Source: Citromicrobium sp. UBA3494 (GTDB lineage: Bacteria > Pseudomonadota > Alphaproteobacteria > Sphingomonadales > Sphingomonadaceae). Taken from it: a stretch of DNA of 64,000 nt. Shown here one piece after another: positions 15,588 to 25,216 of this stretch. Numbering within the stretch: the stretch's first letter is position 1; each line of letters opens with the position of its first letter. Where the stretch lies: NCBI GenBank assembly GCA_002377695.1, contig DFQH01000001.1, positions 699,563 through 763,562 on the forward strand. Direction: 5' to 3'. Under the pieces are notes generated by a model. The model had not been told where the DNA came from and searched no databases. It saw nothing but the letters and a program-made list of their open reading frames with translations. The translations under genes were made by a program, and so were the position numbers.

Positions 15588-15809
15588 ATGCTCAATATTC
15601 TCTCCTGGCTGTTCGGCCTCGTCGGCCTCGTTATCGTGATCCTCGGGCTGATCCCCTTTATCGGGATCCTCAACTGGATCGCCCTGCCCTTCCTCGTCAT
15701 CGGGACGATCCTGGGCTTCCTGTCCTCCAGCACCAGCGGGCGGACCTTCTGCATCATCATCATGATCATCTCGATCATCCGGCTGGTGCTGGGCGGCGGC
15801 ATCCTCTGA
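15588..15809 (+). CDS. small membrane protein
   Basis: A 73-residue protein made of two to three hydrophobic helices (LSWLFGLVGLVIVILGLIP, IALPFLVIGTILGFL and IIIMIISIIRLVLGG), with almost no soluble part. It is not recognised; similar tiny inner-membrane proteins are common in sphingomonads. No strong Shine-Dalgarno is visible before ATG 15588. It converges on mutY with a gap of 20 bases. Composition strongly supports a real membrane protein. Confidence 0.6.
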   Translation: MLNILSWLFGLVGLVIVILGLIPFIGILNWIALPFLVIGTILGFLSSSTSGRTFCIIIMIISIIRLVLGGGIL

Positions 15810-15829
15810 TCGCCTGAAAAAAAGGCCGC

Positions 15830-16882
15830 CTAGAGCAAGCGCTCCCGCGCCACCCCGGCGAGCCGAGCCGCCTTGGCGAACAGGGTCGGAAGGCCCGCTT
15901 CCGGCAGCTTTGCCAGCGGCCACCAGACGCCATCTCCGGGTGGGTCTGCATCCGCACCATCCAGACGCAGCACCGTCAGTTCGATGGTGAAATGCGTGAA
16001 GGTGTGGCGGACCGCCCCTGTATCGGCCCATTCTCCCCGCATCGGCGCCACGCCCGCCCCGTCGGCCCTGGCCGACCAGCCATCGTCGGGCAGCGCGCGC
16101 ATCCCGCCCAGCATGCCTTCGGGTGGGCGCTGCACCAGCCAGACGTGTCCTTCCCGCTCCATCCAGTAGGCGCACCCCTGTCGCACGGGCTTGGCCTTTT
16201 TCGGCGCCTTGGCCGGCAGGCGTTCGGGATCGTTCCCGCGCGCGGCGCACGCTCCCGCCAGCGGGCAGGCATCGCAGTTCGGCTTGCGCGGCGTGCAGAT
16301 GCGGCTGCCCAGATCCATCATCGCCTGCGCGAAGTCTCCCGCGCGCTCTTCCGGAGTGATCGTGTCCGCTGCCGCGCGGATCGCCTTGCGCGCAGCGGGC
16401 AGCGGCTGCTCGATTGCGAACAGCCGCGCCACCACCCGCTCGACATTCGCATCGACCACCACGGCACGCCGCCCGAAGGCAATCGCAGCGATGGCAGCGG
16501 CAGTGTAGTCGCCCACGCCCGGCAGCTTGCGAAGCCCCTCTTCGGTATCCGGAAAACCGCCCAGATCGGCGACCGCGCGCGCCGCCTTCACCAGATTGCG
16601 CGCACGCGAATAATAGCCCAGCCCAGCCCACGCGGCGAGCACGTCCTCCTCGGGAGCCGCCGCCAGCGCCTCGACATGCGGCCACCGGTGGGTGAATGCC
16701 GCGAAGTAAGGCTTCACCGCCGCCACGGTCGTTTGCTGAAGCATGATTTCGGACAGCCACACCCTGTAGGGATCGGGCGGCGGTTGGCCCGGCAGGGCGC
16801 GCCACGGCAGCGCGCGCGCATGCGTGTCGTACCAGGCGAGAAGTTTTGCCGGAATCAGTGCGTCGGGGCGGGTGGCGGTCAC
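15830..16882 (-). CDS. mutY: A/G-specific adenine glycosylase MutY
   Basis: A 350-residue base-excision repair glycosylase that removes A mispaired with 8-oxoguanine. Visible are LPWR and DPYRVWLSEIMLQQTTV, the helix-hairpin-helix LPGVGDYTAAAIAAIAFG, the VVDANVERVVARLF segment with the catalytic Asp, the iron-sulphur cluster spacing C-x6-C-x2-C-x5-C (CTPRKPNCDACPLAGAC) and a C-terminal NUDIX-like domain that recognises 8-oxoG (VQRPPEGMLGGM, HTFTHFTIEL). The GTG 16882 start fits the family; longer in-frame starts run into the divergent dciA gene. The gap to dciA is only 29 bases. Confidence 0.93.
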   Translation of the reverse strand: MTATRPDALIPAKLLAWYDTHARALPWRALPGQPPPDPYRVWLSEIMLQQTTVAAVKPYFAAFTHRWPHVEALAAAPEEDVLAAWAGLGYYSRARNLVKAARAVADLGGFPDTEEGLRKLPGVGDYTAAAIAAIAFGRRAVVVDANVERVVARLFAIEQPLPAARKAIRAAADTITPEERAGDFAQAMMDLGSRICTPRKPNCDACPLAGACAARGNDPERLPAKAPKKAKPVRQGCAYWMEREGHVWLVQRPPEGMLGGMRALPDDGWSARADGAGVAPMRGEWADTGAVRHTFTHFTIELTVLRLDGADADPPGDGVWWPLAKLPEAGLPTLFAKAARLAGVARERLL

Positions 16883-16911
16883 GCGCGGGCTATGGCATTC
16901 TCTCCCTTCCA

Positions 16912-17487
16912 ATGGAACGCACCCCTCCTCCCAAATCGCCCACCACGAAAAAGCGCACCGGCAGAGGCTCGGCGAAAGGCAACGTCCGCCCGTTCGAGCG
17001 GCCACGCGGCGGCGGGCCGAAGGCGGTGGGCGATCTGATGCCGCAGGTCGGGCGGACGGCCTTCCGCCGGTACGGCTTCGTCCAAAGTTCGGTCGTCACC
17101 CGCTGGCCGGAGATCGTCGGCCCCGAACATGCGAAGGTCTGCGCGCCCGAGGCGATCCGCTTCCCACCCGGCGAGCGATCCGAGGGAATCCTGCAGATGG
17201 TGGTCGCGCCCGCGCATGCGCCGATCATCCAGCACGTGATCCCCGAGATTATCGAACGGGTGAACCGCTTCTTCGGCTATCGCGCCGTCGCCAAGGTGAA
17301 GATGCGGCAAGGTGCGGTTCAGCAACGCGATGTAGAGGCCGAAAAAGGCGCCCGCCCGCCCGAACTCAAGCCGATTCCCATGGAACTGGGCGACAGTTTG
17401 CGCGATATCGGCGACCCCGAACTGCGCGCGGTGCTGGAAGGGCTGGCCCGCACGATGGGTAACGACACGGAAGGATCGCAGGAGTGA
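16912..17487 (+). CDS. dciA: DciA family protein (DUF721)
   Basis: A 191-residue protein of the DUF721/DciA family; DciA loads the replicative helicase in bacteria lacking DnaC. Family features are a basic disordered N-terminus (TKKRTGRGSAKGNVRP), then VVTRWPEIVGPEHAKVCAPE, and IIQHVIPEIIERVNRFFGYR with an AVAKVKMRQG strand. A GTG overlap links it to the next gene (stop TGA at 17485-17487, next start GTG 17484). Start ATG 16912 excludes a short extension from 16846 that overlaps the mutY start. Confidence 0.88.
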   Translation: MERTPPPKSPTTKKRTGRGSAKGNVRPFERPRGGGPKAVGDLMPQVGRTAFRRYGFVQSSVVTRWPEIVGPEHAKVCAPEAIRFPPGERSEGILQMVVAPAHAPIIQHVIPEIIERVNRFFGYRAVAKVKMRQGAVQQRDVEAEKGARPPELKPIPMELGDSLRDIGDPELRAVLEGLARTMGNDTEGSQE

Positions 17488-18173
17488 AACGGATCGTCGC
17501 AGGCCTGATGGTGCTGATTGCCGGGCTGGCGAGCATGGCCGCAACGCAGAACTGGCTGGGCACGGTGGAGCGCACCCCCGTGTCGCACCTCGTCGGCAAC
17601 CCCGATGCGCCCGTCACGGTGACGGAGTATATCAGCTACACCTGCCCGCATTGCCGCGACTTCACCATGCAGGGCGAAGAGATCCTGAAGGTCGGCTATG
17701 TCCAGCCGGGCGACCTGCGGTTCGAATACCGCCATGTGGCGGCGAACATTATCGACATGACCGCCACGATGCTGGCGTTCTGCGGTGCGCCCGAGAAATT
17801 CCCGCGCAACCATGCCGCGCTGATGGCCGCGCAGCCTCAGTTCAACGCGCTTCGCCGGATGGCCACCAAGAGCCAGACGGACCGCTGGACCAATGGCGAC
17901 CTGGCCGCCCGCCGCCGCGCCGTGGCGAGCGACCTCAACCTGTATGCGATCCTCGAACAGCGGGGCTATTCGCGCTCCGAACTCGATCAGTGCCTCGCCG
18001 ATCAGGCACTGGCCAACGCAATCGAGAGCGCCATCGCGCAGGACGTGGAGAAATACGGCCCGATCCCGACGCCCAGCTTCGCGGTCAACGGGCAGATGCT
18101 CGAAAACGTGCATGGGTGGGAAAGGCTGAGCCAGGTGCTTGCCTCGCCCCTGCCTGCCGCTCCATCCGAATAA
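17484..18173 (+). CDS. DsbA-like thioredoxin-fold protein, CPHC type
   Basis: A 229-residue exported protein with a hydrophobic N-terminal segment (IVAGLMVLIAGLASMAA) and a DsbA/DsbG-like thioredoxin fold. The redox site is CPHC (about residues 54-57, YISYTCPHCRDFTMQG). The cis-Pro loop appears as GPIPTPSFAVNG. It likely acts in periplasmic disulphide formation. GTG 17484 overlaps the end of dciA by four bases, indicating coupling. A second, divergent relative follows directly at 18270. This pair before smc is a common alphaproteobacterial arrangement. Confidence 0.88.
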   Translation: MKRIVAGLMVLIAGLASMAATQNWLGTVERTPVSHLVGNPDAPVTVTEYISYTCPHCRDFTMQGEEILKVGYVQPGDLRFEYRHVAANIIDMTATMLAFCGAPEKFPRNHAALMAAQPQFNALRRMATKSQTDRWTNGDLAARRRAVASDLNLYAILEQRGYSRSELDQCLADQALANAIESAIAQDVEKYGPIPTPSFAVNGQMLENVHGWERLSQVLASPLPAAPSE

Positions 18174-18269
18174 GCGTGTAGAGTGCCGGTGGAGAACCCG
18201 TCGCCGCCCCTTCCGAATCGCTGGCCAGCGCGCCTATCCTTCCCAATCGGCTCGAAAAAGGACCGTCCG

Positions 18270-19046
18270 ATGACCCTACGCACCAACACCGGGCGCTTTG
18301 CCCTCACCGCCGTGGCCCTGCCGCTTGCCCTGGCGCTCGCCGCCTGCGGATCGGGCGACGGAGGCGAAGCCGCGCTCAACGGGGAGCCGGCCGCCGAAGT
18401 CGCCGCGCCCGACGGGCAGGAATGGTCCGAAGTGGCGCAGATCACCGATCGCAACGGCTATCTGGTCGGCAATCCCGATGCGCCGATCAAGCTGCTCGAA
18501 TACGGATCGCTCACCTGCCCGGGCTGCGCGCAGTTCTCCATGCAGGCGAGCGAGGCGTTGATGAACGAATATGTCGACAGCGGACGCGTCAGCTTCGAAT
18601 TCCGCAGTTTCGCAATTCACGGCCCGATCGACCTCGCGCTCACGCGTCTGATCGACTGTGGCGAACCCTCGCAGGCCGTGCCGCTGGCCGATCAGGTCTG
18701 GGCCAACCTGCAGACGCTGCTTCCGCCGGTTCAGGAACGCGCGCAGCAGCTCGACCAGGCGCTTTCGCTGCCCGAAGACCAACGCTTCGTCGCCTTTGCG
18801 GAAACCGCAGGCCTGCTCGATTTCTTCGCCGCACGCGGGATCAGCCGCGATCAGGCGCGCACCTGTCTTGCCGATGCGGAGCGGTTGACCGAAATCGCCG
18901 AGGCCTCCCAGTCCTACGGCACGCAGGACGATATCCGGGGCACGCCGACGTTCCTGCTCAACGGCACCGAACTGGCGCTGGACCCCGGCCCCACCTGGCC
19001 GCAGGTCGAGGCGGCCTTGCAGCGCGCGGGCGCCCGCGAAGAGTAA
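18270..19046 (+). CDS. DsbA-like thioredoxin-fold lipoprotein, CPGC type
   Basis: A 258-residue predicted lipoprotein: LALALAAC gives a lipobox with the acylated Cys near residue 28, followed by an acidic linker. The thioredoxin fold has the redox pair CPGC (about 84-87, YGSLTCPGCAQFSMQA) and cis-Pro loop IRGTPTFLLNG. Compared with the neighbouring CPHC paralogue, the middle dipeptide PG suggests a different redox potential, but this is inference. ATG 18270 was chosen; the frame stays open to 18183 without family similarity. Smc follows after 20 bases. Confidence 0.86.
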   Translation: MTLRTNTGRFALTAVALPLALALAACGSGDGGEAALNGEPAAEVAAPDGQEWSEVAQITDRNGYLVGNPDAPIKLLEYGSLTCPGCAQFSMQASEALMNEYVDSGRVSFEFRSFAIHGPIDLALTRLIDCGEPSQAVPLADQVWANLQTLLPPVQERAQQLDQALSLPEDQRFVAFAETAGLLDFFAARGISRDQARTCLADAERLTEIAEASQSYGTQDDIRGTPTFLLNGTELALDPGPTWPQVEAALQRAGAREE

Positions 19047-19066
19047 TGGCCAACTAAGGCGCCTCG

Positions 19067-22000
19067 ATGGAGATACGGCGACTTCGTCTTTCCGGCTTCA
19101 AGAGCTTCGTCGAGCCCGCCGAACTGCGCATCGAACCGGGGCTGACCGGCGTGGTCGGCCCCAATGGTTGCGGCAAGTCCAACCTGCTCGAAGCGATCCG
19201 CTGGGTGATGGGGGAAACCTCCGCCAAGTCGATGCGCTCGGGCGGGATGGAAGATGTGATCTTCGCGGGCACCGAACAGCGCCCGCCGCGCCAGTTCGCC
19301 GAAGTGGTGTTGACCGGTTCGGACGACAGCGGAGACGAGCTGGAAGTCGTGCGCCGGATCGAACGCGGCGCGGGCAGCGCCTACCGCGTCAACGGCAATG
19401 ATGTTCGCGCGAAGGATGTTGCGCTGGCCTTCGCCGATGCCGCGACCGGCGCGCACTCCCCCGCGCTGGTCAGCCAGGGCAAGATCGCGCACATGATCGC
19501 GGCCAAGCCTGCCGAGCGACGGCAGATGCTGGAAGAGGCAGCGGGGATTGCGGGGCTGCACGTGCGCCGCAAGGATGCCGAGAGCAAGCTGCGCTCGACC
19601 GAGAAGAACCTCGAACGGCTGGAAGACCTGCTGGCCGGCCTCGACAGCCAGATCGCCAGCCTGCGCCGCCAGGCCAGGCAGGCGGAGCGCTATTCGAAGC
19701 TGACAGACGAGATCGGCGTGGCCGAGGCGCGGCTGGTCTTTGCCCGGTGGCGCGATGCGGCCGCCAGCGCAGAGGCCGCGCGCAAGGCTGCGGGCGAGGC
19801 GGAAAGCGCGGTCGCTGCCGCCAAGGCCCGCGCTGGGGAAGCCGAAGCCGCCCAGCGCGAGGCAGCGGAAACGCTTGCCGATGCGCGCGATGCGCTGGTC
19901 GCCGCGCGCACCGATGCGGGCGCGCAGGAACAGCGTCTAGCCAGCCTGGAGAAGGAACGCGACGCCGCGCTCGCCCGGCTCGCCGATCTCGACCGGCAGG
20001 CCGAGCGGCTGGAGCAGGACCGGGAGGATTACGGACGCACCGGGCGCGATGCCGCCGATGCGCTCAAGCGTCTGGAAGCCGAACTTGCGGCGAGCGAGCA
20101 GGCCCGTGCGCAGGCCGAAGAAGCGCTTCCGCAGGTGATCGCGGATGCCGAACGGGCAGAGCAGGCGGAACGCGCGGCAGAGCTGGACCTTGCCCGCGCC
20201 AACGCGGATTTCGCCGCGCTCGACGCCGAATGGCGCGTGGCGCGCGCAGCGGTGGAGCAGGCCGAGCGACGGGTCGCCAGCCTGGCCAGGGAGGCGGAAC
20301 GGCTCGACGAGGCGCAGCGCGCGCGGGCGAGCGAGGACGATCCGGCAAAGGCTCTCGAGGCGGCGAAGCACGATGCCGCACAGGCAGGTGAGCGCCGCGA
20401 AGAACTTGCCGCACGGATCGTCGATCTGCGCGCAGCGCGCGATGCGGCACGGAGCGAACTGGAGCAGGCGCAGGAAGCCCTCGCGGGCGCACGGGCCGAG
20501 CTTTCGGGCGTGGAGCGCGAGCATGCCGCGCTGGAGAAGGATCGCGCCCATCGGGACAAGGCGCGCGCGGCCAAGGCCGGGCTGCCGGTGGCGCTCGACA
20601 AGGTTCGTGCGGAGCCCGGATATGAAGCCCCGCTGGCCGCCGTGCTGGGGCGCGACGGGCGCAGTCCGCTCGGCCTGATGCCCGATGCGCAGGATGGCCG
20701 CTTCTGGACCGGCGCGCCGCAACCCGATCCGGTGGAGCATGCCCTGCTCGATCATGTGCCCGACTGCCCGGAGGAGCTGCGGGCACGCCTCGCGCGGGTA
20801 GAAGTGGCACAGGCGGATGATGGCCGCGCGCTGGAACCGGGAACCTGGCTCGTGACCATGAAGGGTGCGCTGCGCCGGTGGGACGGGCTGGTGGTGCGCG
20901 GCGAAGGCGGCGCGGAGGCGGCAAGGCTCGAAGCCGCCAACCGGCTTGCCGCTCTGGCCGAGCAGCTACCCGCCCTGCAGCAGGCCGTGGCGGATGCCGA
21001 AAGGCGCTCTGCCAAGGCGCGCGAAGAGCTGGATGCAAGACAGGCCGATTTCTCCCGCGCCGAAAGCGAGAGCGAGGGGGCGGCGCAAGCCGAGCGCGAG
21101 GCCCTGCGCGCGCTCGACCGGGCCGAGGCCGCGCTGGCCAGCCATGCCGACAAGGCACGCCAGCTCGAAGAAGCGCGGCAGGACCTCGCGGATCAGCGCG
21201 CGACGGCAGAGCGTGAACTGGAAGCCGCGCAGGGGAAGCTGGCAGAGCTGACCGATCCCGAAGCGCTCGCCGGTCGGCGCGATGCGGCCCGCGAGGCGCA
21301 CGAGACCGCACGCGGTCGGCTGAGCGCGGCCACGGCTGCACGTGCGGCGCAGGAACAGGCGCTGGCGGTGGCGCGCGAGCGTGTCTCGGCGCACAAGGCG
21401 GACCGATCGCACTGGGATCGCCGGGCGGACGAAGCCGCGCGGCGTCTCGCCGACATGGACGGGCGCGTGACCGAGATAGACAGTGCGCGCGAAGAAATCG
21501 GCGATCTGCCCGATCGGCTGCTGGCCGATATAGAAGCAGCGCGCACCAGCCATAAGGAAACCGCTGCGCGCCTTGCAGCCCTGCAGGAAACGCTCGACAC
21601 CGCGCAGGCGACCGCCGATGCGGCGGATGCAGCGCAGCGCGGTGCCAACGAAGCCCTCTCCGAAGCGCGCGAGCGGCGCGCGCAGCTCGCCAACCAGGCC
21701 GAGAACGAGGATTCCCGCCGCGCGGAAATGGCGCGCGTTTCTGGCGAGCGGTTCCACAAGCCGCCGCCGCTGCTGCCCGCAGCTTTCGGTTTCGCCGAAG
21801 AGGATGTGTCGAACCGCGATGCCGAAGCCGAAGCGCTCGACAGGTTGACCGCCTCGCGCGAACGAATCGGCCCGGTCAACCTGGTCGCGGCGGACGAGCT
21901 GGCCAGGATCGAGGAAGAGCACGGTTCCACCGCCGCCGAGCGCGAGGAGCTGACCGAAGCCGTGCACCGCCTGCGCGGCTCGATCGGACAGTTGAACCGA

Positions 22001-22489
22001 GAGGGGCGAGAGCGGCTGAAGGCGGCGTTCGAGCAGGTCGACGCCCATTTCCAGAAACTGTTCGCGCGTCTGTTCGAGGGCGGCAGCGCCCACCTCGCGC
22101 TGATCGACAGCGACGATGTGCTGGAGGCCGGGCTGGAGATCTACGCCCAGCCGCCGGGCAAACGGCTGCAATCGCTCACGCTGCTGTCGGGCGGGGAGCA
22201 GGCGCTTACGGCCATCGCGCTCACCTTCGCGCTGTTCCTGACCAATCCGGCGCCGATCTGCGTGCTGGACGAGGTCGATGCACCGTTGGACGATGCGAAT
22301 ATCGACCGCTTCTGCGACCTGCTCGAGGCGATGACCCAACAGACCACCACCCGCTATCTGATCGTCACCCATAATGCCGTGACGATGAGCCGGATGCACC
22401 GCCTGTTCGGCGTCACCATGATCGAGCAGGGCGTCAGCCGCCTGGTCAGCGTGGACCTGCAGGCCGCCGAACTGCTGGCGGCAGAGTAG
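19067..22489 (+). CDS. smc: chromosome segregation protein SMC
   Basis: An 1140-residue SMC ATPase that organises and segregates the chromosome with ScpA/ScpB, which are not in this window. The N-terminal Walker A is GPNGCGKSN (residues 31-39). Long coiled coils rich in Ala, Glu and Arg run from about 165 to 500 and 645 to 950 around a hinge near 505-630. The C-terminal ATPase half has the signature LLSGGEQALTAIAL near 1040 and Walker B PICVLDEVDAPLDDAN near 1062. Length and layout are normal. It follows the DsbA pair with no room for its own terminator. Confidence 0.96.
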   Translation: MEIRRLRLSGFKSFVEPAELRIEPGLTGVVGPNGCGKSNLLEAIRWVMGETSAKSMRSGGMEDVIFAGTEQRPPRQFAEVVLTGSDDSGDELEVVRRIERGAGSAYRVNGNDVRAKDVALAFADAATGAHSPALVSQGKIAHMIAAKPAERRQMLEEAAGIAGLHVRRKDAESKLRSTEKNLERLEDLLAGLDSQIASLRRQARQAERYSKLTDEIGVAEARLVFARWRDAAASAEAARKAAGEAESAVAAAKARAGEAEAAQREAAETLADARDALVAARTDAGAQEQRLASLEKERDAALARLADLDRQAERLEQDREDYGRTGRDAADALKRLEAELAASEQARAQAEEALPQVIADAERAEQAERAAELDLARANADFAALDAEWRVARAAVEQAERRVASLAREAERLDEAQRARASEDDPAKALEAAKHDAAQAGERREELAARIVDLRAARDAARSELEQAQEALAGARAELSGVEREHAALEKDRAHRDKARAAKAGLPVALDKVRAEPGYEAPLAAVLGRDGRSPLGLMPDAQDGRFWTGAPQPDPVEHALLDHVPDCPEELRARLARVEVAQADDGRALEPGTWLVTMKGALRRWDGLVVRGEGGAEAARLEAANRLAALAEQLPALQQAVADAERRSAKAREELDARQADFSRAESESEGAAQAEREALRALDRAEAALASHADKARQLEEARQDLADQRATAERELEAAQGKLAELTDPEALAGRRDAAREAHETARGRLSAATAARAAQEQALAVARERVSAHKADRSHWDRRADEAARRLADMDGRVTEIDSAREEIGDLPDRLLADIEAARTSHKETAARLAALQETLDTAQATADAADAAQRGANEALSEARERRAQLANQAENEDSRRAEMARVSGERFHKPPPLLPAAFGFAEEDVSNRDAEAEALDRLTASRERIGPVNLVAADELARIEEEHGSTAAEREELTEAVHRLRGSIGQLNREGRERLKAAFEQVDAHFQKLFARLFEGGSAHLALIDSDDVLEAGLEIYAQPPGKRLQSLTLLSGGEQALTAIALTFALFLTNPAPICVLDEVDAPLDDANIDRFCDLLEAMTQQTTTRYLIVTHNAVTMSRMHRLFGVTMIEQGVSRLVSVDLQAAELLAAE

Positions 22490-22497
22490 CGCTTACG

Positions 22498-23283
22498 ATG
22501 ACGATAGAGGCGAGCGCCCGGGCCGAGATCGCCCGGCGGCTGGAAACCATCCGGCGCGAAGAGGGCATCACCTACCTGCTCGCCATCGAATCGGGTTCGC
22601 GCGCGTGGGGATTTCCGTCACCCAACAGCGACTATGATGTGCGCTTCATCTATCGTCGCACCGCACCGGAATATCTTTCCCTCCAGCCGAAGCGCGACGT
22701 CGTGGAGCGGCCGATCCTCGACGATTTCGATGTGAATGGCTGGGATATTTCGAAGACGCTGGGCCTGTTGCTGAAGCATAATGCGGTGGTCTCGGAATGG
22801 CTCGATTCGCCGATCCGCTACCTGCCCGAAGCACCCGTAATCGGCGAATTGAGAGCGCTGGTGGATCGCTTCTTCAATCCGCACGGTTATGCCCTGCACT
22901 ACGCGAATCTGGGCGCAAATCAGGTCCACCGCTGGCTTGAGGACGAACTGACGGTCCCAGCCAAAGCCTATTTCTATGCACTTCGGCCCGCCCTGTGCAT
23001 CCGCGCGCTCCGGCTCGATCCCGATCGGCGGCCACCCATGCGATTGCAGGATCTGATGGCGGCGACCGCCCTTGACGCGGAGCTGATCCGCACGATCGAG
23101 GAGCTGATCGAAACAAAGGCGCAGGCACGCGAAAAGGCCCCGACACACAGATCGGCGCGACTCGAAGCGCTCATCACCGATGAGTTGCAGCGTGTGGACG
23201 AGGTGCCGGAGCGCCGCGATGACGCATCCTTTGCCGCAGCGGTCGACGCGTTTTTCGTGGGGATGGTCCTAGCGGGGGACTAG
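22498..23283 (+). CDS. nucleotidyltransferase domain protein (RlaP/YcgL-like)
   Basis: A 261-residue protein of the polymerase-beta-like nucleotidyltransferase superfamily. The core motif is GSRAWGFPSPNSDYDVRFIY (near residues 32-51), with the two Asp that bind metal; this matches the group sometimes linked to RNA ligase repair (RlaP, Pfam PF10127). The C-terminal half is helical. Its target is unknown. It starts 8 bases after smc ends, so it is probably in the same transcript. Its stop codon uses the same CTAG as the convergent merR gene. Confidence 0.8.
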   Translation: MTIEASARAEIARRLETIRREEGITYLLAIESGSRAWGFPSPNSDYDVRFIYRRTAPEYLSLQPKRDVVERPILDDFDVNGWDISKTLGLLLKHNAVVSEWLDSPIRYLPEAPVIGELRALVDRFFNPHGYALHYANLGANQVHRWLEDELTVPAKAYFYALRPALCIRALRLDPDRRPPMRLQDLMAATALDAELIRTIEELIETKAQAREKAPTHRSARLEALITDELQRVDEVPERRDDASFAAAVDAFFVGMVLAGD

Positions 23284-23807
23284 TCCCCGACAGCCTCGGC
23301 CAGAGCGGCGCGGATATCCTTCAGCTTGCGCACGACATCCATGCGCAGATCGGATTCTCCGCGCAAGCTGGTGGACGTCCCGAAGGACCCGTCGGCGCGC
23401 GCCGCGCCACCTTCGGCCGATATCTGGTGCGCTGCACGGTCCCGGGGATCGTCCCGGTCGGGCAGGTCCTTCGCGGTCAGGTAACGCCGCATGCCTTCGC
23501 GCGGGGCTTCGGACTGTCCGTCATCGTCAGGTTCGCTCATGCCTGCCCGCCCCTTCTCGATCGCTGCACGCGCACCTTTCAAGGTGTAGCCTTCCTCGTT
23601 CACCAGCCGGTCGATGGTCTGCACCAGCGCCACATCCTCGGCCCGGTAATACCGGCGGCCGCCACTGCGCTTCAGCGGCTTGAGCATCGGGAACTGTTCT
23701 TCCCAGTAGCGCAGGACATGGGGTTTGAGGCCAAGGGCCCGCCCAAGCTCGCCGATGGTCCGAAGCGCATCCGCGTCCTTTCCATCGTCGAAGCTCCAAC
23801 GGGTCAT
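23280..23807 (-). CDS. MerR-family transcriptional regulator
   Basis: A 175-residue regulator with a MerR winged-helix domain (about residues 14-85: LRTIGELGRALGLKPHVLRY, then the RRYYRAEDVALVQTIDRLV segment). The C-terminal half is charged and not recognised. It is the last gene of rpmF-plsX-fabH-ihfA-merR, a standard alphaproteobacterial order; the function of this regulator in the group is unclear. Its TAG stop lies on the palindrome CTAG shared with the plus-strand nucleotidyltransferase gene. Confidence 0.88.
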   Translation of the reverse strand: MTRWSFDDGKDADALRTIGELGRALGLKPHVLRYWEEQFPMLKPLKRSGGRRYYRAEDVALVQTIDRLVNEEGYTLKGARAAIEKGRAGMSEPDDDGQSEAPREGMRRYLTAKDLPDRDDPRDRAAHQISAEGGAARADGSFGTSTSLRGESDLRMDVVRKLKDIRAALAEAVGD

Positions 23808-23822
23808 GCTGGCCGGATCATA

Positions 23823-24125
23823 TCAGCTTCCGCTTGCGATCCGGTCGCGCAGGGTCTGGCTGGCGCGGAAGGTCATCACGCGGCGCGGCGTAATCGGCAC
23901 TTCGACCCCGGTCTTGGGGTTGCGGCCGATGCGTTCCTTCTTGTCGCGCAGGATGAAGCTGCCGAAGCCGGAAATCTTCACGTTCTCGCCGTCTTTGAGC
24001 GCGTCGCACATATGCGCGAGCACCGATTCGACGAGCGCGAGCGATTCCACCCGGCTGAAGCCGAGCTTGCGATTGATAGTTTCGGCCAGATCGGCCCTGG
24101 TCAGCGTACCCGCCGAACGCGACAT
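23823..24125 (-). CDS. ihfA: integration host factor alpha subunit
   Basis: A 100-residue histone-like protein, normal IhfA length. The pattern [20 protein letters not shown], then [24 protein letters not shown] and the closing [11 protein letters not shown] is that of IHF-alpha. With IhfB it bends DNA by about 180 degrees. It starts at ATG 24125; a longer frame to 24200 is not similar to the family. It lies between fabH and merR. Confidence 0.95.
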   Translation of the reverse strand: MSRSAGTLTRADLAETINRKLGFSRVESLALVESVLAHMCDALKDGENVKISGFGSFILRDKKERIGRNPKTGVEVPITPRRVMTFRASQTLRDRIASGS

Positions 24126-24253
24126 GGACTGGAACCCCCTGTTATGATTCTTGTGGTTGTTCGAGTGCGACCCATTGCAAGATGTTCTATCGGTTAGCAA
24201 TTGTTACGTCGGAGGGCAATTGCACAGACCTTTTTTTACACGGTGCTCTCGCG

Positions 24254-25216
24254 TCACATCCGCACGAGGCTGGCGCCCCAGGTGAAGCCGCCGCCCATCG
24301 CTTCGAACAGCACCAGATCGCCCTGCTTGATCCGCCCGTCGGCGCGTGCCGCAGCGAAAGCCAGCGGCACCGACGCGGCGGAGGTGTTGGCATGGCGATC
24401 CACCGTCACGATTACCTTTTCCGGCGGCAGTCCCAGCTTCTTCGCCGTCCCTTCGAGGATGCGGATATTGGCCTGGTGCGGGACCACCCAGTCTATGTCG
24501 GAAATCTCGATCCCCGCCTTGGCGACAACGTCGGTCAGCACCTGTGCCAGGTTGCCCACCGCGTGGCGGAACACCTCGCGCCCCTTCATCCGCAGGTGGC
24601 CCACGGTCTGCGTGGTCGAGGGCCCGCCATCGACATAGAGCAGGTCGTGCTGCGCGCCGTCGGCATGCAATTGCGAGGTCAGAATGCCGCGCGAGCCGTC
24701 GCCGTCCTGCGCTTCCAGCACGATCGCGCCCGCGCCATCGCCGAACAGGACGGCGGTGGTACGATCCTCCCAGTCGAGGATGCGGCTGAAGGTTTCCGCG
24801 CCGATCACCAGCGCGCGCGTCGCCTGCCCGCTGACCAGCATCGCGTCGGCGGTGCTCATCGCATAGAGGAAGCCCGAACATACGGCGGCGACATCGAACG
24901 CGGGGCAGCCATTGCAGCCGAGCGCGGCCTGAACCTTGGTAGCGGTGGCGGGGAATGTGTTGTCCGGCGTGGCCGTGGCCAGCACGATCAGGTCGATCTC
25001 GCTCGCGTCGATCCCCGCATCGTCCAGCGCGGCGCGCGCCGCCTCGATCGCCAGCGTGCTGGTGGTCTCCCCCTCGCCGGCGATATGGCGCTGGCGGATA
25101 CCGGTCCGCTCCACGATCCATTCGTCGCTGGTATCCAGCTGTGCGGCCAGTTCGTCATTGGTGACGATGCGCTCCGGCAAGGCCGAGCCTGCGCCCCGAA
25201 TCACCGAGCGAATCAC
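24254..25216 (-). CDS. fabH: beta-ketoacyl-ACP synthase III FabH
   Basis: A 320-residue condensing enzyme that starts fatty-acid chains from acetyl-CoA and malonyl-ACP. The catalytic Cys is in [14 protein letters not shown] (near residue 113), with the His in VPHQANIRI (near 248) and Asn in [14 protein letters not shown] (near 278). The start GTG 25216 overlaps the TGA of plsX (GTGA), so the two are coupled. A gap of 128 bases follows before ihfA. Confidence 0.95.
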   Translation of the reverse strand: MIRSVIRGAGSALPERIVTNDELAAQLDTSDEWIVERTGIRQRHIAGEGETTSTLAIEAARAALDDAGIDASEIDLIVLATATPDNTFPATATKVQAALGCNGCPAFDVAAVCSGFLYAMSTADAMLVSGQATRALVIGAETFSRILDWEDRTTAVLFGDGAGAIVLEAQDGDGSRGILTSQLHADGAQHDLLYVDGGPSTTQTVGHLRMKGREVFRHAVGNLAQVLTDVVAKAGIEISDIDWVVPHQANIRILEGTAKKLGLPPEKVIVTVDRHANTSAASVPLAFAAARADGRIKQGDLVLFEAMGGGFTWGASLVRM

